Source of the DNA: CALDTK01 sp965215115
GTDB taxonomy: Bacteria > Bacteroidota > Bacteroidia > Chitinophagales > Saprospiraceae
DNA length: 64,000 nt
Assembly: GCA_965215115.1 (NCBI GenBank)
Contig: OZ244050.1
Location: 4,154,001-4,218,000 of the forward strand
Direction: 5' to 3'
Shown: piece after piece, positions 16,647 through 25,539 of the stretch
How the letters are laid out: every line of letters begins with the position of its first letter
Numbering within the stretch: position 1 is the stretch's first letter
Position numbers and translations under genes: made by a program
Notes under the pieces: model-generated
What the model saw: the letters and a program-made list of their open reading frames with translations, nothing else
What the model was told of the DNA's origin: nothing
Database searches by the model: none

Positions 16647-17995
16647 GCGAGGGCAATGTTGGGTTGCGATGAACCAACCCTGTTGGTATTACTGATATGG
16701 GAGAGCGTGAATCCCGTAGTCACCGTAGCTATCAACGTGAGGAAGCACCAGATCTCGATTGCCTGAAACAAAGCTCCGGAAACTAGACCGCTGAGCAGGG
16801 CTGGACAAAACGCAACGAGGTAGATGTAGTAATTGGTCAAGTGGTTGACAAGTATGTAACGTACACTTATCAAACAACCAAAAATCACGGCCAACGCGAG
16901 GACGATGCCGACCACACCTAGCGCCATAGGCACCTCGATAATGATGTTGTGCGGATAGAAGTTGTCCCAAGTCCCTACAAACTGCTTTCCGATGAATGGC
17001 GAATCCTTAAAGTCTTCTACGGCAAACATTCTTTGGTAATCGCGGTACTCCAGTTGCTGCGTCTTTCGGGCTTCTGCAAACTGTGTGAGTCTGGTAATGA
17101 GATAGATCTTATCGGTATCAATATTATTACGTAAGCCTAGAAATATCACAAAGGCGCCGCATATGCCGAACGCTACGTATTTAAGCCCAGCGTATACTTT
17201 GTATCTAGCGTCATGAATCTTCAAAGCTACAACCACCAAGATGCAAATAATTAAATTTAGCACCGGACCGCGAGAAGCCCCGACGGCTATGAGTATCAGC
17301 CCAACTGCGCCTGCGACAAGCGCGAAAACGAGGTTAAGGCGTCCGTAAACGGCCCGATACAGCGAGAACACGACGAGCAGGGCGCCGTAGTAGCTGACCG
17401 TAATCGGATTGATGAGCGCCCCAGTATCGTCTCCTTCCGCTCGGATGGAGCCTCTTGCGGACAAAATATCCAGCGTAACGGTTTCGCTTCGCAGGACGAA
17501 CAACGCTACAATAGCGATCCCACCCAGGAAAATCAAATGATAGCAGGCTCTCTCGATTTTGAGAGGGTCTAAGAGGTGCTGGTAGCACATGACGAGTAAG
17601 ATCGGTAACAAGATCGCGCCGAACGCGAATCCATATACGACCACTGAACTATTTAGTCCAAAGACTACTCCTGTTGACAGGTCATGAGTAATTCTTACCG
17701 CATATACAACCCAAAAAAGTAATATAGCATTAAGTCCGTAGGATGTAGTCGCGGTGAAAAACTTGTTTCTAGTGAGAGCTAGAGTAACCCCGATCGCAGC
17801 TATTAAGGCCAACAATCCGCGTAGTCCCTGATTAAACACGGAGTTGGGAATACCACCGAATACAATGATAGCGGCACCGACCGGGTAATAAAAGCAGAGA
17901 ATACTCAAGTAGTAGGCCATCGCCGTACTCATCAGCGGGTGTACAGCCTGGGGCGAGTCTATCGTGACCTGAGGACTATAGACTGGACTACTCAT
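16643..17995 (-). CDS. wzy: Wzy-like O-antigen/capsule polymerase, polytopic membrane protein
   Basis: 450-residue integral membrane protein with about ten to twelve hydrophobic segments by eye. It has a GASRGPVLNL motif resembling the GSRGP region of O-antigen ligase/polymerase proteins, then a large external loop (about residues 300-350) containing FPHN-type NFYPHNIIIEVP, typical of Wzy/WaaL-type enzymes. It lies between a glycosyltransferase and an FkbM gene and upstream in the same locus are Wzx and Wzz partners, so polymerization of undecaprenyl-linked repeats in the periplasm is the best assignment. A ligase role cannot be excluded. ATG at 17995 overlaps the upstream stop as ATGA. Confidence 0.8.
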   Translation of the reverse strand: MSSPVYSPQVTIDSPQAVHPLMSTAMAYYLSILCFYYPVGAAIIVFGGIPNSVFNQGLRGLLALIAAIGVTLALTRNKFFTATTSYGLNAILLFWVVYAVRITHDLSTGVVFGLNSSVVVYGFAFGAILLPILLVMCYQHLLDPLKIERACYHLIFLGGIAIVALFVLRSETVTLDILSARGSIRAEGDDTGALINPITVSYYGALLVVFSLYRAVYGRLNLVFALVAGAVGLILIAVGASRGPVLNLIICILVVVALKIHDARYKVYAGLKYVAFGICGAFVIFLGLRNNIDTDKIYLITRLTQFAEARKTQQLEYRDYQRMFAVEDFKDSPFIGKQFVGTWDNFYPHNIIIEVPMALGVVGIVLALAVIFGCLISVRYILVNHLTNYYIYLVAFCPALLSGLVSGALFQAIEIWCFLTLIATVTTGFTLSHISNTNRVGSSQPNIALA

Positions 17996-19164
17996 GCGTT
18001 GACTATAGCCTCTACGAACTTCTGAGGCGTGCGTTCCCGAACGTACTCCAGCTGTCGGATGCGCGATACGCAGTCTGGCTGAGCGAGCGCGATTAAAGAT
18101 GCCGCAAACCCCGTAGCATCACTATCTCTGTCGAGTGTGTTGCCCAGTTGATATGCGTGTATGAGGTCGCCGATGAGACTCTGCTCGTAGGCCAAGACCG
18201 GCGTCCCGAGAAAGGCTGCATGTCCGAGAATACCACTGGTGCAGAACAGGTCCTCGTACAGGGTCAGCACTACATCGGCAGCGCTGATCTCTGCCCGAAG
18301 CCCGTCGAGGTCTACAAATTCGAGCTTGCAGGAAACAGCCGACGGTGTTTCCTCTGACCAAGCTCGCAGCTTAGTCTCCAAGGCTTCACTGGCACACCGA
18401 CCCACGATTCTAAGTGTATACAAGTTTTTAGCAGCGTTCAGCTGCTGCAGCCACGCTGCGATCTTGCTCACAGACTTACGTTCGTCAATTGTGCCTATGA
18501 TCAGCAGCGTCTGAGGCCCCCCTCCCGGGTGCGACCGGACAGCGGACCTGTTGAGCTCAGGATCGTAAGACTTGTAAAGAACCGGGTCCGGTACATACGC
18601 GGCTGGGCGAGCCAGCTTAAGACACGAGTTCAAGCGAGCTACCGAACTGGTGTCGTTCAGTATGCCCAGGCGTACGTTGCGGACCCTTCCAACTAGGGTA
18701 GCTGCATATCTTTTGCGCAGAGTCTGCAACCGCCTGCGAACGTCCATGAGCGTCGGCGGATTGTAGCGCTCGATCTGGTCGAACGGTGTGATTAGCAGAA
18801 CCACTACAGTGCGAACCGTACGCAATTTGCGACGATACCGCCACACTCCTAACCCCAAAAGATCCCCACTAGGTAGGAAGAGGGTGCCGATGGGCGTCAC
18901 ACCGAGCTTATTTACCAATAGCCGCATTTCTGCAAGTGCCCTTTTCACGATACCCAACTGTTGAAGCGTGCTATATTCATCCTCTCCGAGAAATCTGTAC
19001 TCTACGTTGGCAACTTCTCTCGTCGGATATAGGCGGTTAGCTACCACTATGAGTCTCCTATCCGTAACATGGGCCTCGTAATACTCTATAAAATGATCAA
19101 TAAACTCGAAATGATGCCCGTATGGATCGCAATCGTATATAACATCACTCTCTACTGTCTTCAC
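17992..19164 (-). CDS. Divergent GT-B glycosyltransferase
   Basis: 390-residue protein resembling GT4-type transferases mainly in its C-terminal half: LLIIGTIDERKSVSKIAAWL, RIVGRC, and a DVVLTLYEDLFCTSGILGHAAFLGTPVLAYE block corresponding to the donor-binding loop. The N-terminal half is less typical (DCDPYGHHFEFIDHF, with PYGHH near the start). GTG start at 19164; no ATG fits. It begins after a 52-base gap from wzx, with no clear promoter. Its place next to wzy supports a role in repeat-unit assembly. Confidence 0.7.
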   Translation of the reverse strand: MKTVESDVIYDCDPYGHHFEFIDHFIEYYEAHVTDRRLIVVANRLYPTREVANVEYRFLGEDEYSTLQQLGIVKRALAEMRLLVNKLGVTPIGTLFLPSGDLLGLGVWRYRRKLRTVRTVVVLLITPFDQIERYNPPTLMDVRRRLQTLRKRYAATLVGRVRNVRLGILNDTSSVARLNSCLKLARPAAYVPDPVLYKSYDPELNRSAVRSHPGGGPQTLLIIGTIDERKSVSKIAAWLQQLNAAKNLYTLRIVGRCASEALETKLRAWSEETPSAVSCKLEFVDLDGLRAEISAADVVLTLYEDLFCTSGILGHAAFLGTPVLAYEQSLIGDLIHAYQLGNTLDRDSDATGFAASLIALAQPDCVSRIRQLEYVRERTPQKFVEAIVNA

Positions 19165-19216
19165 TTAGGGGTTAGTACGTGTTTGAGTATTTTGTCTAAG
19201 CAGTAACTGACTAGAT

Positions 19217-20587
19217 CTACCGGTTAGACCGCTCGGCAGCTATAGGTTCGGCCACGGTAGCTACGCCAACCAAACGCTTGTTGATTTTTGTAACGGCCGG
19301 CAAAATAAAAAAGATCGTCATGAGTAGCATAGTCCCGTAGAGTAGACCTTGCAAGCCATACAGTGCAACTGCTGCAATTTTCCCTACCACCGTCAACGCG
19401 GCCGCTACTGGGTATAGCACTCTATACTCCCGGTATAGGGTTTCTGCCATCATGATGTAGCTGACGGCATGCGTGAAGAACATATACGGTATGTATATCG
19501 AGAAGGCTATCAGTATGGCAGTCGACAACTGCTCCCCTTCACCAAGCCAGACAGTAAGCACGGGATTAGTCGTCACGAAGAATAGTAGACCGGCCGCTAC
19601 ACTCGATAGGATGGTAACCTTCCCGACGGACTTGACAGTTCTCTCAGCCCATGCCCAGTCCCGCTCGGCGATTGCGTGGTTGATGGCAGGCAGGGTCGGC
19701 GATACCAGCGCAATCACAGGACTAGAGTACAGATTCATTAAGCGAATCCCGATCGTATAGATAGTAACCGACGCATAACCCACGTAATGGGCGAGCAAAA
19801 TGTTGTCAATTCCCTGAAATACCGCAAACGCTCCGTGGATAGCGAAGAAGCTGAGACCTATAGACACGAGCTGTCGCGCTCTGCCGAAGTCAACATCCTT
19901 GGGCCGTGGCCGAAGTTCTGGCCGGCTAAAGCCAAACAGATTGATGCAATTGCACAGATAGGAGAACGCCAAGCTACCGTAGATAAGCAAGATCAGTTCA
20001 GCCGCCGTAGCGTCGAGGTAGATGCCTACGATCGTCATGATCACCGACAATACCGTCCCTGCGACAACCCATAGATTACTCGCGTGCGATTCCTGCAAGC
20101 CAACTTGAACTCTGTTCGCGACGCCGAGCGGGATGGCTATCGCGAAAGAAACCAGCGCCGCCAGGTAAGCATGGGCGAAGCTTTGACCTCCTGTGTTTGA
20201 AGCTAAGCCAAAATATCCGTACTCCAGTTCGACCCACAGCAATAAGGTGCCGATCAACAAGATCGCAATGGCGACCGCGAGCAACATCATGACGGTACTC
20301 GCGATAGCACCCCGCAATTTCTCTGGCTCCGCTTGCAGTTGCGGCACGAGGTTCTGTAGTCCATGTCCCACGCCGAAATCCGCGTAACCTGTAACGCCCA
20401 AGAAACCAACCACGGTCATCATTAAGCCGTAACCGCTCGTACCCAGGTGACTCAACAGAAGCGGAAGCGTGATGATTCCGCTCAGTGAGCTCACTACTTT
20501 GATAGCCAATCCGGTAACGAACCCTAAGCCTATCCTTTTGTCGCGTCCCCCCAGCAACCTAACCTGGTCCCGGAACCGTTTTATCAC
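19217..20587 (-). CDS. wzx: Wzx-type polysaccharide flippase
   Basis: 456-residue polytopic membrane protein of the polysaccharide synthesis/MOP flippase group, predicted to move the undecaprenyl-linked repeat unit across the inner membrane. A first helix region reads GFVTGLAIKVVSSLSGIITLPLLLSHLGTSGYG, followed by GVTGYADFGVGHGLQN, both typical of Wzx. About twelve to fourteen hydrophobic segments are visible. It starts with GTG at 20587, overlapping the chain-length gene as GTGA, which couples the two. Confidence 0.88.
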   Translation of the reverse strand: MIKRFRDQVRLLGGRDKRIGLGFVTGLAIKVVSSLSGIITLPLLLSHLGTSGYGLMMTVVGFLGVTGYADFGVGHGLQNLVPQLQAEPEKLRGAIASTVMMLLAVAIAILLIGTLLLWVELEYGYFGLASNTGGQSFAHAYLAALVSFAIAIPLGVANRVQVGLQESHASNLWVVAGTVLSVIMTIVGIYLDATAAELILLIYGSLAFSYLCNCINLFGFSRPELRPRPKDVDFGRARQLVSIGLSFFAIHGAFAVFQGIDNILLAHYVGYASVTIYTIGIRLMNLYSSPVIALVSPTLPAINHAIAERDWAWAERTVKSVGKVTILSSVAAGLLFFVTTNPVLTVWLGEGEQLSTAILIAFSIYIPYMFFTHAVSYIMMAETLYREYRVLYPVAAALTVVGKIAAVALYGLQGLLYGTMLLMTIFFILPAVTKINKRLVGVATVAEPIAAERSNR

Positions 20588-21735
20588 AGAGGTTGAACTG
20601 CGACAAACTGTCCTTGGACTTCCTTCGACCGTCGAGCCAGTGCTACACTGGTTTTGTAAGACCTATATAGCATCAGCGCAACTGCGACAAGGAACGCGCT
20701 TATCGCCGCCCCCTGCAGCAGGTACCTAATTCTGCTAGGCTGGTCGGCCGGTAGGGGAGTGAGGGGTTCGTTTACGATCTGAAAGAACGGAGTAATGTTC
20801 ATCAGTGAAAACTCAGCTATTTCCAGGTTCTGCAGAATCTTCCCGTACGCCAGCGCAGCCAATGATGAATTTCTCTCCAGACGGTTTCTCGTTAGCTTGG
20901 ACCTAGCGGTATTGATGCCTTGCTCCGTGTCTATCGTCGTTGCGATACGACTTGCAGAAGCGTCTATCAGCCCTTCCAGGCTATCAGCCTTGTGCTTGAG
21001 GTGCTGAAAGCTGCGGACCTGGGGCTCCGTCGTCTTTGCTATATAGTAGGTAGCCAAGTTATCGTAAATCCGTCTGGAAAGATGAAGACTCAGGTCCTCT
21101 GAATTTGTAACGGCGGAGATCGTCATAATACCTGAATCTTCGTCGGCCCCGAAGCTGACGAGGCCTGGCGTATTGCCAGACCCAATAATTCGATTCTTTA
21201 CCTTATTCCTCAGCCAAGGCTCAAGACTCTCATTGCCTTTGCCTAATTCGGCGTCCGGTATCTCCGTTAATGGTTCGTCCCTGTACTCCCATTCCTCTAT
21301 CGCGGCGTACCGGGCAATCACGTGGTTGCCAAGCAGGTCCAACTCCCCATCCACGACAACGCTATCGTATATGGATGGAAGTATGGTGGAATTACTTCTT
21401 GCAATGAATAAAATCTTATCCGGGTTGGCCTCCCCACCCGCCCCGCCAATTCCTGCAAGTCCGAAGCTGCTCAACATTGACGATAGCTGCCCGCCCCCCC
21501 CTGTCGACTCGTCCTGGTTTACCATGAAATCGAGCGTCGCGCGATATATTACGGCAGTCTTCCTATGCAGCACGTAAGCGATAGCTGTTCCCACGATGAC
21601 GGCTACGAGCAATATCGTCCACTTGCTGAGGAGGAACCGAATCGCCTCCATCAGCGTAACGATCGCTTCTCCTAGCGAGCCGGCACCCACGCTCGAAGGG
21701 TTAGCGTTTTCGAAGGTCTGGTTTGCGGTTGTCAT
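20584..21735 (-). CDS. wzz: Wzz-like polysaccharide chain-length determinant
   Basis: 383-residue inner-membrane co-polymerase with the Wzz layout. One transmembrane helix lies near residues 40-58 (ILLVAVIVGTAIAYVL), followed by a long periplasmic region with coiled-coil character in its second half, and a second transmembrane helix near the C terminus (AAISAFLVAVALMLY). A proline-rich stretch (NEPLTPLPADQPSR) precedes the second helix, as in Wzz proteins. It has no C-terminal tyrosine kinase domain. ATG at 21735 is preferred to the in-frame GTG two codons earlier. It probably sets polymer length together with Wzy. Confidence 0.85.
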   Translation of the reverse strand: MTTANQTFENANPSSVGAGSLGEAIVTLMEAIRFLLSKWTILLVAVIVGTAIAYVLHRKTAVIYRATLDFMVNQDESTGGGGQLSSMLSSFGLAGIGGAGGEANPDKILFIARSNSTILPSIYDSVVVDGELDLLGNHVIARYAAIEEWEYRDEPLTEIPDAELGKGNESLEPWLRNKVKNRIIGSGNTPGLVSFGADEDSGIMTISAVTNSEDLSLHLSRRIYDNLATYYIAKTTEPQVRSFQHLKHKADSLEGLIDASASRIATTIDTEQGINTARSKLTRNRLERNSSLAALAYGKILQNLEIAEFSLMNITPFFQIVNEPLTPLPADQPSRIRYLLQGAAISAFLVAVALMLYRSYKTSVALARRSKEVQGQFVAVQPL

Positions 21736-21770
21736 GTTCACGCGTGCACGTTGGCTTTCGCTATTTATGC

Positions 21771-22724
21771 TTACTGTTCTACTGCCACGTGGTCGAGGTA
21801 GTACTTATAGGTCGCCTCTATCCCATCCGACAGCGTCACCTTGGGTTCCCAGTCCAATAGCTCCCGGGCCGGAGTAGAGTCCATCAGTTTTCGCAACATC
21901 CCGATTGGCTTGTTGGGGTCGACCTCGAGTCCACCCGTGTACCCCACGACCTCCGCTATCGCCGCGTAGTATTCAGCTACTGTGTAGTCCTCGTTCAGGC
22001 CAACGTTTACGTTAATCGGGAGACCCTCCAACCTCTCAACCGCCTGCCCACAGGCCGCCGCAAAGTCTGGTGTAAACATAAACTCGCGTCTAATCTCCGG
22101 GTTGCCCCAGAGCTTGATCGTGTCTATGCCTTTGGTTTTCGCCTCGTGCATCCTAGCGATCACCGACGGAATCATATGCGCCACTTCCGGATCGAACTTA
22201 TCGTACGGTCCAAAGAGGTTGCTCGGTAACAAGGTTCTGTAAGCGAGCTCAGGATACTCCTCATTGGCGATCTCGACCGCCTTCAGCGTATTCAACTTCG
22301 CGAGAGCGTAGCCTTCATTCGTTGGCTCAACCTTACCCGCCATTAGACTCTCCGTGCCGAAGGGCTGTGGGGCGTTAGGCGGATAGATACATGAGGAACT
22401 TATGTTCAGAAACCGCTGGACCCCGGCCGCGATCGAGGCGTGCACGACATTTAGTCCTACCAGCGTATTGTAGTACAGGAATTGGTAAGGCCGCTTTACG
22501 TTATCAACGATCCCCCCGACCAGTCCCGCAGAATGGATCACGGTGTTTACCTCATTCTTGCGTAGATACTCTATCACGTTCGGCTGATCATTCAGCTCCA
22601 ACTCGGCACGCGGGGGCGTTAGCACCCGTGTATACCCACTTTGTCGGAGGTGATCCGTTATGTTCCTTCCCACCATCCCGGCTGCCCCGGTTACCAAGAT
22701 CACTCTGTCTGTCTCATTCTTCAT
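21771..22724 (-). CDS. fcl: GDP-L-fucose synthase-like NAD-dependent epimerase/reductase
   Basis: 317-residue extended SDR resembling GDP-L-fucose synthase (GDP-4-keto-6-deoxymannose 3,5-epimerase/4-reductase). The cofactor motif TGAAGMVG is at 12-19. The active site keeps the SSCIYP block (Ser110, Cys112) and Tyr139/Lys143 in EGYALAK, matching the catalytic Ser, Cys, Tyr and Lys of the family, and SNLFGPYDKFD is conserved. No GDP-mannose 4,6-dehydratase (gmd) gene is in the window, so the substrate may be supplied from elsewhere or the enzyme may act on another 4-keto sugar. ATG at 22724; earlier in-frame starts are in the upstream gene. Confidence 0.85.
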   Translation of the reverse strand: MKNETDRVILVTGAAGMVGRNITDHLRQSGYTRVLTPPRAELELNDQPNVIEYLRKNEVNTVIHSAGLVGGIVDNVKRPYQFLYYNTLVGLNVVHASIAAGVQRFLNISSSCIYPPNAPQPFGTESLMAGKVEPTNEGYALAKLNTLKAVEIANEEYPELAYRTLLPSNLFGPYDKFDPEVAHMIPSVIARMHEAKTKGIDTIKLWGNPEIRREFMFTPDFAAACGQAVERLEGLPINVNVGLNEDYTVAEYYAAIAEVVGYTGGLEVDPNKPIGMLRKLMDSTPARELLDWEPKVTLSDGIEATYKYYLDHVAVEQ

Positions 22725-22770
22725 GCTCGCTTTTTTATACCTGCCCGCCGCTGTGCTTTCGCGGGCTCGC

Positions 22771-25539
22771 TCACCTGACGGTCCTGAGTATGAGGGCATA
22801 ACTCAGACCAGCAACTAAGGCACTGGCGAGGGCTCCGGTCAAGGCCACCCAGTCCACAGGTTCCCGTACGGGCTTCGCCTTCTTGGGAGGTTTCATGTTC
22901 AAGCTTATGGTCGCACCCGGCCTTACGGTTGGGTACGAGCGAATCCCCAGAAATCCGCGGGTTCGCTTCAACTCACCATTTGCGTACCGTACGGTGAGCG
23001 ATTTCTTTTCAGCTCTCTCCGCGAAGCCCCCGGCATACTCTTCGACGTACCGCTTTGCCGACAACGGCCCCCTGAAGGCCACGGCGAACCGGCCATTGCT
23101 AGTCAACGTGTCCATGACCGCTTCGGTCGCCCTCGTGGCGAAAGTCTTGATGACGACTACCTCCTGTGCTTTCGGAAGACTTATTTCGTCTCCATTCAGC
23201 AGAACAATGTTCTGAGGCCCCTTTGGGTTACGCAGTATCTCATCCAGATCGATAAGGACGAATCCAATGCCGCCACTCCTGCGGTAAAGCACGGTTCCCG
23301 ACAGGAAAGCAGTGTTGGTGGGTCCCCCGGCCGCTCTGACGATATCGCTGATCCGGTTCTGTTGCTCGGTGATGGCATACGTCCCGGAGTGCCGAACCTC
23401 CCCGAGGATACTCACGGTCTGGGTCAACTCGAACTCAGGCAACAGCCGAACCACGATCACGTCGAAGGGTTGGAGCGTGTACTCCCCGAGGCCCGTAGGG
23501 GCGCGTCTAAAATCGCCCTCGATGGTCAATCTTTGACTAACCGTTTTGGTCTCGCCCGTCGTTAGGTCCACGCGGATGACCTCTACCGCCGACGTGTCCG
23601 CCCCGTAGGTCAGTCCGCCTGCCACGGTGATGAGCTCCCGGACCCCGAGCGAGGGATCGTAAGGGTAGTTCCCGGGATTGCCGACCGCTCCCTGAAGCGT
23701 GACGACGAATGGCCTCTCGAAGAACTCCCTCGGATACACGACCAAGCTATCTTGCGGCCTTAGAGATTGTGCGAGTCCCGCACGGTCGAAGGCCACGAGT
23801 CGGTACGCAGGCGCGAGCGACCTGTCGGCGTTTCGAGTGAAGATCACCCCACGATCCGCCGCCTGCGGCAGGCGACCGCCCGCAAGGAGCAAGGCTCGTT
23901 CGACAGTGAGGGTAGAGTCGGCCGAGTAGGGATAGTCCGCGACTTGTCTCCCAACGGCACCCGTCACGGCGACCGAGCTGCGACGTGAGAACAGTTCACT
24001 CGACAGGACCTCGATGTCGTCCCCGCGCTCCAGCGCAATGCTCGACGCACCCGCCGCGACTTGATCGCGGACGTTAAACGTAGACGTGACCACGGTGCCG
24101 TCGGCGATTTGCCGCCGCAGGACCGCGACATCTAGCCGCGCGTTCTCCCGCAGACGTGCATTGCCGAGGACGTCGGCAATGGTGAGGCCCGGGCGATACG
24201 TAAAACTACCGGGCAGCTCCACTGCGCCCTGAACACTTACCGCAACGAGCTGCGGCGTCTCAGTCGTCCGGACTTGCACGTTGTCGCCATCCTCGAGTTC
24301 TAGATCACGACCGGCCGCGATGTCGCTGTAGGCGATGCTGATGATCTCCTGGCGGCCCTCGATGAGCCGCGTGATTTGTATCAACTCCGGATACGCTCCA
24401 GCTCTGAACCCACCCGCAAACTCAAGCAAAGCCCGCACGCCTTCCTGCTCGCGAAGCTCGTAGATCATGGGCCGCTTGACAGCCCCCTCGAGGGTCACGA
24501 GATTTTGCGCCACCGGCACAAACAGAACGTCGTTGTTCTGAAGGTTCTCTTCCAAACCTCCCGTCTCGGATGTCGTGAGGTACTCGTATAGGTCTATCGT
24601 CGTGCTCGCCCCGCCGCGACTCCTGCGGATATTCCGTACCGAGCCACTCCGCTTGGGTCCGCCGGCCGCGACGAGTGCGTTGAGCGCACCATTGATCGCC
24701 GATAGGGAATACGTGCCGCTCTGGCTGACCTCGCCAAACACGTTGACACGTATCGTCCGGGAGCCATCGATACTCACCGTCAACTGGCCCGACGAGAACA
24801 CGTAGTACTGCCCGAGCCTACGTCTGAATAGTTCCCGGGCATCCCCGAGGGTGACTCCGCGCACGAGGATCTTGGGTAAGTTGCCCGGCTGTACGAACCC
24901 TTCGCTGTCCACGGTCAGCTCGAAGTCGGCCTGGCTCGCGCCAAAGATGCTCACCCGTATCCTATCGCCCGTTCCGATGACGTAGGTGCTCGGCGCATCC
25001 ACGCTTTCGCTTGCGCTAAAAACGCCCACTCCACCGTTGCGGAAGATATCGTGCCCGAAGATTGGCCTAAGGGCTCTGTCGGTGACGGCTCGCTGTCCCG
25101 CTCTTACCCTGGCCAGGCTGTCTTGAACCTTCAACTCCGCCAAGCTTGCCTGGGCCAGCGCATCGGCTTCGGTCCCGTTGGCAACCGACGGTACTGAATC
25201 TACAGCAGCAGCACTCGATTGCGGGCTAGTCCTTGCCGTGCCCGTGCCCCCGCCACCAAGCGGGTTGGCCGTCTTTTCGGTGACCAGCTCCTCGACGGCT
25301 GCCTCGATCTCGGGGCGCAGCAGAATTATATCCTGATCGGATAACGCGTAGATGTCGATACCGCGTTCAGCCAGTTTGAGGGTTACCTCATCCTCGGTCA
25401 CGCCTCGCTCCTGGAGGTAGTCCCTAACTTCCGGGGGGACCTGACGCTGCGCCGTCGCGGTCTCTGGCATCACCCAGAAAAGTCCGGCGAGGCCGATGTA
25501 CCAGACCCAAAGCGTCAAGTATTTATTTAGATTCTGCAC
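22771..25539 (-). CDS. Wza-like polysaccharide export protein with multiple SLBB domains
   Basis: 922-residue exported protein. From the GTG at 25539 (TAGTG overlap with the dehydrogenase gene) it has a signal peptide (KYLTLWVWYIGLAGLFWV then ATAQ). A polysaccharide-export domain begins near residue 200 (TYVIGTGDRIRVSIFGASQ) and is followed by at least four to five SLBB-type modules marked by VFGEVSQSGTYSL, LEGAVKRPMIYEL, VQGAVELPGSFTY, LQGAVGNPGNYPY and ILGEVRHSGTYAI. Near the C terminus there is one hydrophobic helix (ALTGALASALVAGLSYALIL). It is about twice the size of E. coli Wza, as is usual for Bacteroidota members. It probably forms the periplasmic/outer-membrane export channel that works with Wzz. 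A longer in-frame start at 25578 lies within the upstream gene. Confidence 0.88.
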   Translation of the reverse strand: MQNLNKYLTLWVWYIGLAGLFWVMPETATAQRQVPPEVRDYLQERGVTEDEVTLKLAERGIDIYALSDQDIILLRPEIEAAVEELVTEKTANPLGGGGTGTARTSPQSSAAAVDSVPSVANGTEADALAQASLAELKVQDSLARVRAGQRAVTDRALRPIFGHDIFRNGGVGVFSASESVDAPSTYVIGTGDRIRVSIFGASQADFELTVDSEGFVQPGNLPKILVRGVTLGDARELFRRRLGQYYVFSSGQLTVSIDGSRTIRVNVFGEVSQSGTYSLSAINGALNALVAAGGPKRSGSVRNIRRSRGGASTTIDLYEYLTTSETGGLEENLQNNDVLFVPVAQNLVTLEGAVKRPMIYELREQEGVRALLEFAGGFRAGAYPELIQITRLIEGRQEIISIAYSDIAAGRDLELEDGDNVQVRTTETPQLVAVSVQGAVELPGSFTYRPGLTIADVLGNARLRENARLDVAVLRRQIADGTVVTSTFNVRDQVAAGASSIALERGDDIEVLSSELFSRRSSVAVTGAVGRQVADYPYSADSTLTVERALLLAGGRLPQAADRGVIFTRNADRSLAPAYRLVAFDRAGLAQSLRPQDSLVVYPREFFERPFVVTLQGAVGNPGNYPYDPSLGVRELITVAGGLTYGADTSAVEVIRVDLTTGETKTVSQRLTIEGDFRRAPTGLGEYTLQPFDVIVVRLLPEFELTQTVSILGEVRHSGTYAITEQQNRISDIVRAAGGPTNTAFLSGTVLYRRSGGIGFVLIDLDEILRNPKGPQNIVLLNGDEISLPKAQEVVVIKTFATRATEAVMDTLTSNGRFAVAFRGPLSAKRYVEEYAGGFAERAEKKSLTVRYANGELKRTRGFLGIRSYPTVRPGATISLNMKPPKKAKPVREPVDWVALTGALASALVAGLSYALILRTVR

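Noticed and set aside
23860..23876. Short palindrome GCCTGCGGCAGGC in the export-protein gene
   Set aside because: It lies within a conserved SLBB coding segment and is explained by GC-rich codons; no related copies nearby.
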